Positions 5,727-7,272 of a stretch of DNA of 7,272 nucleotides are shown piece after piece. Position 1 is the first letter of the stretch. The number at the start of each line of letters is the position of its first letter. This stretch comes from an uncultured Collinsella sp. (lineage in GTDB: Bacteria > Actinomycetota > Coriobacteriia > Coriobacteriales > Coriobacteriaceae), in contig CABUHP010000088.1 in assembly GCA_902491415.1 (NCBI GenBank), forward strand, positions 1 to 7,272, given 5' to 3'. The notes under the pieces were generated by a model. That model did not search any database and had not been told where the DNA came from. It worked only from the letters and a program-made list of their open reading frames with translations. The position numbers and the translations under genes are program-made.

Positions 5727-6911
5727 TTACAGATGGACATCGGGATCGAGCATTTGAGCGCTCACGCGCATGGATGACGCCAGGTTTTGGAACGTTTCCA
5801 GCCGCAGGCTGTCGATCTGCCCGGCGTCCTCGGCCTCGCGAACGGCGCAGCCCGGCTCATGGGTATGTGTGCAATCGCCAAACCGGCACGCGCGCGATGC
5901 CTCGACAATCTCAGGGAAGGCGCGCGCCAGACCCCGCTCGTGACCCACGAGCGGTAGACTGCGCAGGCCCGGGGCATCGGCGATCACGCCGGCGTCGCCC
6001 GGCAGCGCCACCATCACGCGCGCGACGGTAGTGTGACGGCCCTGGTCGTCGCGTTCGCGCACACCGCCGGTCGCCAACGTATCGTGGCCCAGCAGTGCAT
6101 TGAGCAGCGTCGACTTGCCGGCACCCGACTCGCCCAGAATCATGGCGCAGCTCCCGGCAGGCACGCAGGCACGGACCTCGTCCAGGCCGCGGCCCTCGGC
6201 AGAGGACGTCACGATCACGCGCACGTCCGGACCCACCAGGCGGCGCACGCGGTCCAGATCGCGCTCGAGCTCCTCGGCATCGCAGCGGTCAGCTTTGGTA
6301 AGCACCACCACCGGCTCGGCATCGCAGTCAAGCGCCAACACCAGCGAGCGCGCCACGCGGTCGAGCAGTACCTCGCCGGCACCGAGCGCCTGCACGATTA
6401 GCACGCTATCCACGTTGGAGCAGAGCACCTGGCGCTCTCCGCGGGCACGGCCGCGCCAACGCTCAAAGCTCGTACGGCGCGGCAGCACGCACTCAATCAC
6501 GCCCATATCGTGCCCGGGAGCGCGGCGCACCGCCACACGGTCGCCCACGGCAGGCAGCAGGACCTCGTCCTCGCCGCGCGACTTGGCAAACCCCACGGCA
6601 TGCTCGGCGCGGAAGGTATCGTTGGCAGTCGCCACCAGCGGAAACCCGCGATCCAGGCGAATAACGGCACCCAGCTGCATCTGCTCGGGCTCCTCGGCAT
6701 GTGCGCAGAAATCATCAAAGGCAGTCTGCTGGGCTTCATCGACCGGCAGGTCATCAAACGCCGGAACATCCTGCAGCGCATCGAGCCCCGGTACGCTCGC
6801 CAACAACTCCTCGGCAGACACGGGCGCTTCGGTCGCGAGCTTCCGACGACGGTCACGCTTAGCCCGCGCCCCCGTCGTCTTTTTCTTCGCTTTAGCCTTC
6901 GCCTTGCCCAC
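5727..6911 (-). CDS. rsgA: RsgA (YjeQ/YloQ), circularly permuted GTPase of 30S ribosome maturation
   Basis: Protein of 394 residues that binds late 30S precursors and hydrolyses GTP during small-subunit maturation. A Lys/Arg-rich tail (about 2-24) and an acidic spacer precede the OB fold (about 80-175). The permuted GTPase order is then visible: G4 TKAD (205-208), G1 GESGAGKST (260-268), RHTT (292-295) and G3 DAPGL (312-316). A zinc-binding tail follows with C342, C347, H349 and C355, spaced as C-x4-C-x-H-x5-C as in E. coli YjeQ. It is longer than many homologues (about 290-350 residues) because of the N-terminal extension. I chose the GTG at 6909-6911, which has GGGAGG five bases upstream. 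The frame stays open to an ATG at 6993-6995, but that extension covers a terminator hairpin. It appears monocistronic and functionally unrelated to the pilus genes. Confidence 0.96.
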   Translation of the reverse strand: MGKAKAKAKKKTTGARAKRDRRRKLATEAPVSAEELLASVPGLDALQDVPAFDDLPVDEAQQTAFDDFCAHAEEPEQMQLGAVIRLDRGFPLVATANDTFRAEHAVGFAKSRGEDEVLLPAVGDRVAVRRAPGHDMGVIECVLPRRTSFERWRGRARGERQVLCSNVDSVLIVQALGAGEVLLDRVARSLVLALDCDAEPVVVLTKADRCDAEELERDLDRVRRLVGPDVRVIVTSSAEGRGLDEVRACVPAGSCAMILGESGAGKSTLLNALLGHDTLATGGVRERDDQGRHTTVARVMVALPGDAGVIADAPGLRSLPLVGHERGLARAFPEIVEASRACRFGDCTHTHEPGCAVREAEDAGQIDSLRLETFQNLASSMRVSAQMLDPDVHL

Positions 6912-6916
6912 AAGCG

Positions 6917-6922
6917 CCTCCC
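6917..6922 (-). promoter_or_regulatory. Ribosome binding site that decides the rsgA GTG start
   Basis: GGGAGG on the minus strand, five bases before the GTG at 6909-6911. It supports that start over the upstream ATG at 6993-6995, which lies at the far edge of a terminator stem. Confidence 0.75.
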
Positions 6923-6949
6923 AGCACCACAAATCACAACTGAGCAGGT

Positions 6950-6979
6950 ATTTTAAATCAAAAAGAGCTGGCCGGGCAA
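6950..6979 (-). promoter_or_regulatory. Candidate rsgA promoter overlapping the upstream terminator
   Basis: On the minus strand, TAAAAT (6950-6955) matches five of six positions of the sigma-70 -10 box, and TTGCCC (6974-6979) matches four of six of the -35, with an 18-base spacer. The -35 lies in the loop and 3' arm of the terminator hairpin at 6965-6993. It would give a leader of roughly 30-40 bases before rsgA. This is a plausible but unproven promoter. Confidence 0.35.
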
Positions 6980-6993
6980 AGCCCGACCAGCTC
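6960..6993 (-). terminator. Rho-independent terminator of the gene upstream of rsgA
   Basis: On the minus strand a 13-base-pair stem (6981-6993 with 6965-6977, one G-U pair) closes a three-base loop and is followed by TTTTT (+ strand A-run 6960-6964). It faces leftward, so it ends the transcript of the small gene at 7150-7272 and insulates rsgA from it. Confidence 0.85.
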
Positions 6994-7038
6994 ACACACT
7001 TTCCTTCAGCTTACGGTCCCGAGAGGCTATCCGAAGGC

Positions 7039-7123
7039 CCGCCCGCCGGGAGGGGTTTCTTCTGAGCGATCCCGCAGCGCGAAGCGCGAGGACCAGCGAA
7101 GAAGAAACCCCGCAGGCGGTCGG
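7039..7123. repeat. Large imperfect inverted repeat (about 85-base hairpin), possible REP-like element
   Basis: GGGGTTTCTTCT (7052-7063) pairs perfectly with AGAAGAAACCCC (7100-7111). Outside it, CCGCC (7043-7047) pairs with GGCGG (7115-7119) across a small internal loop, and CCG (7039-7041) with CGG (7121-7123). Inside, GCGC-GAA-GCGC forms an apical stem near 7077-7087. No T-run follows on either strand, so it is not a standard terminator. It lies between the small gene's stop and its terminator, so it would be part of that gene's 3' untranslated region. The shape recalls REP-type intergenic repeats or an RNA-stabilising structure; copy number cannot be judged from one window. Confidence 0.6.
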
Positions 7124-7149
7124 ACCGGTGGGAAGGTTGACCTTTCGAC

Positions 7150-7272
7150 CTACTCCTTCTCCACTGCGCGCATGATCGCCTTGTAGATCTCCATCAGCGG
7201 AATAATTAGGAAGGCCAGACCCAGCGCGGCAAGAACGCCCTTGAGTTCAAGCGTCACAGGGCCGAAGAACAT
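7150..7272 (-). CDS. Small single-helix membrane protein of unknown function, or the C-terminus of a longer one
   Basis: A frame of 40 residues reads from an ATG that is exactly the last three bases of the window (7270-7272) to a TAG at 7150-7152. It begins MFFGPVTLELKG, has a hydrophobic helix (about 13-27, VLAALGLAFLIIPLM) and ends in a charged amphipathic tail (EIYKAIMRAVEKE). I do not recognise it. The ribosome binding site, if any, lies outside the window, so this could instead be the end of a longer gene. The hairpin and terminator that follow in the same direction support a real transcript ending here. It is not obviously linked to the Tad genes, since two terminators lie between. Confidence 0.55.
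   Translation of the reverse strand: MFFGPVTLELKGVLAALGLAFLIIPLMEIYKAIMRAVEKE

Noticed and set aside
6912..6995. Upstream extension of rsgA to an ATG at 6995
   Set aside because: It would run over an intrinsic terminator hairpin and the candidate promoter, whereas the GTG at 6909-6911 has GGGAGG at ideal distance.
6100..7065. Plus-strand open frame (321 codons) across rsgA
   Set aside because: Ser/Arg-rich shadow of rsgA that also crosses the terminator at 6960-6993; no domain and no neighbours on that strand.
1..7272. CRISPR array, tRNA/rRNA, insertion sequence or defence system
   Set aside because: No regularly spaced repeats, cloverleaf or rRNA signature, transposase or terminal repeats were found. 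The genes are a complete-looking run of Tad components plus rsgA.

Overview
The window is GC-rich, gene-dense DNA, and every supported gene lies on the minus strand. The gene content is a compact Tad (tight adherence / Flp pilus) locus next to rsgA. The Flp pilin style, short tadC, two-gene tadB/tadC membrane platform, strong GGAGG-type ribosome binding sites and absence of any secretin gene in view suggest a high-GC Gram-positive bacterium. My best guess is an actinobacterium of the Coriobacteriia (Collinsella/Olsenella-like). That placement is inference from protein character; no rRNA or other marker gene is present.

Reading in the direction of transcription (right to left), the right edge holds a 40-residue single-helix membrane peptide whose ATG is exactly the last three bases of the window. 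Its 3' region contains a large imperfect hairpin (about 7039-7123) and then an intrinsic terminator (6960-6993). Next comes rsgA (6911-5727), the circularly permuted GTPase of 30S maturation, closed by its own intrinsic terminator (5675-5709). A spacer of about 200 bp then holds operator-like repeats and probably the promoter of the pilus operon.

The pilus operon runs cpaB/rcpC (5474-4815), tadZ/cpaE (4815-3166), tadA/cpaF (3169-1841), tadB (1868-942), tadC (945-304), flp (293-60), and a gene that starts inside flp and leaves the window at the left edge. Neighbouring genes overlap by 1, 4, 28 and 4 bases, so translation is probably coupled. Only flp is separated, by 10 bases, and it has its own strong ribosome binding site.

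Together the genes make a pilus machine. TadA is the hexameric ATPase, TadB and TadC form the inner-membrane platform it drives, and TadZ is the ParA/MinD-like localisation protein. Flp is the prepilin that is cleaved and polymerised, and CpaB is a membrane-anchored SAF-domain accessory protein. The prepilin peptidase and minor pilins are not visible in full and are expected beyond the left edge.

I see no CRISPR array, tRNA, rRNA, insertion sequence or clearly new multi-gene system. The points most worth a second look are the repeat-rich tad control region, the non-canonical residues at the Flp cleavage site and the TadZ P-loop, the long hairpin near the right edge, and the pilus-operon gene hidden in the flp 3' end.
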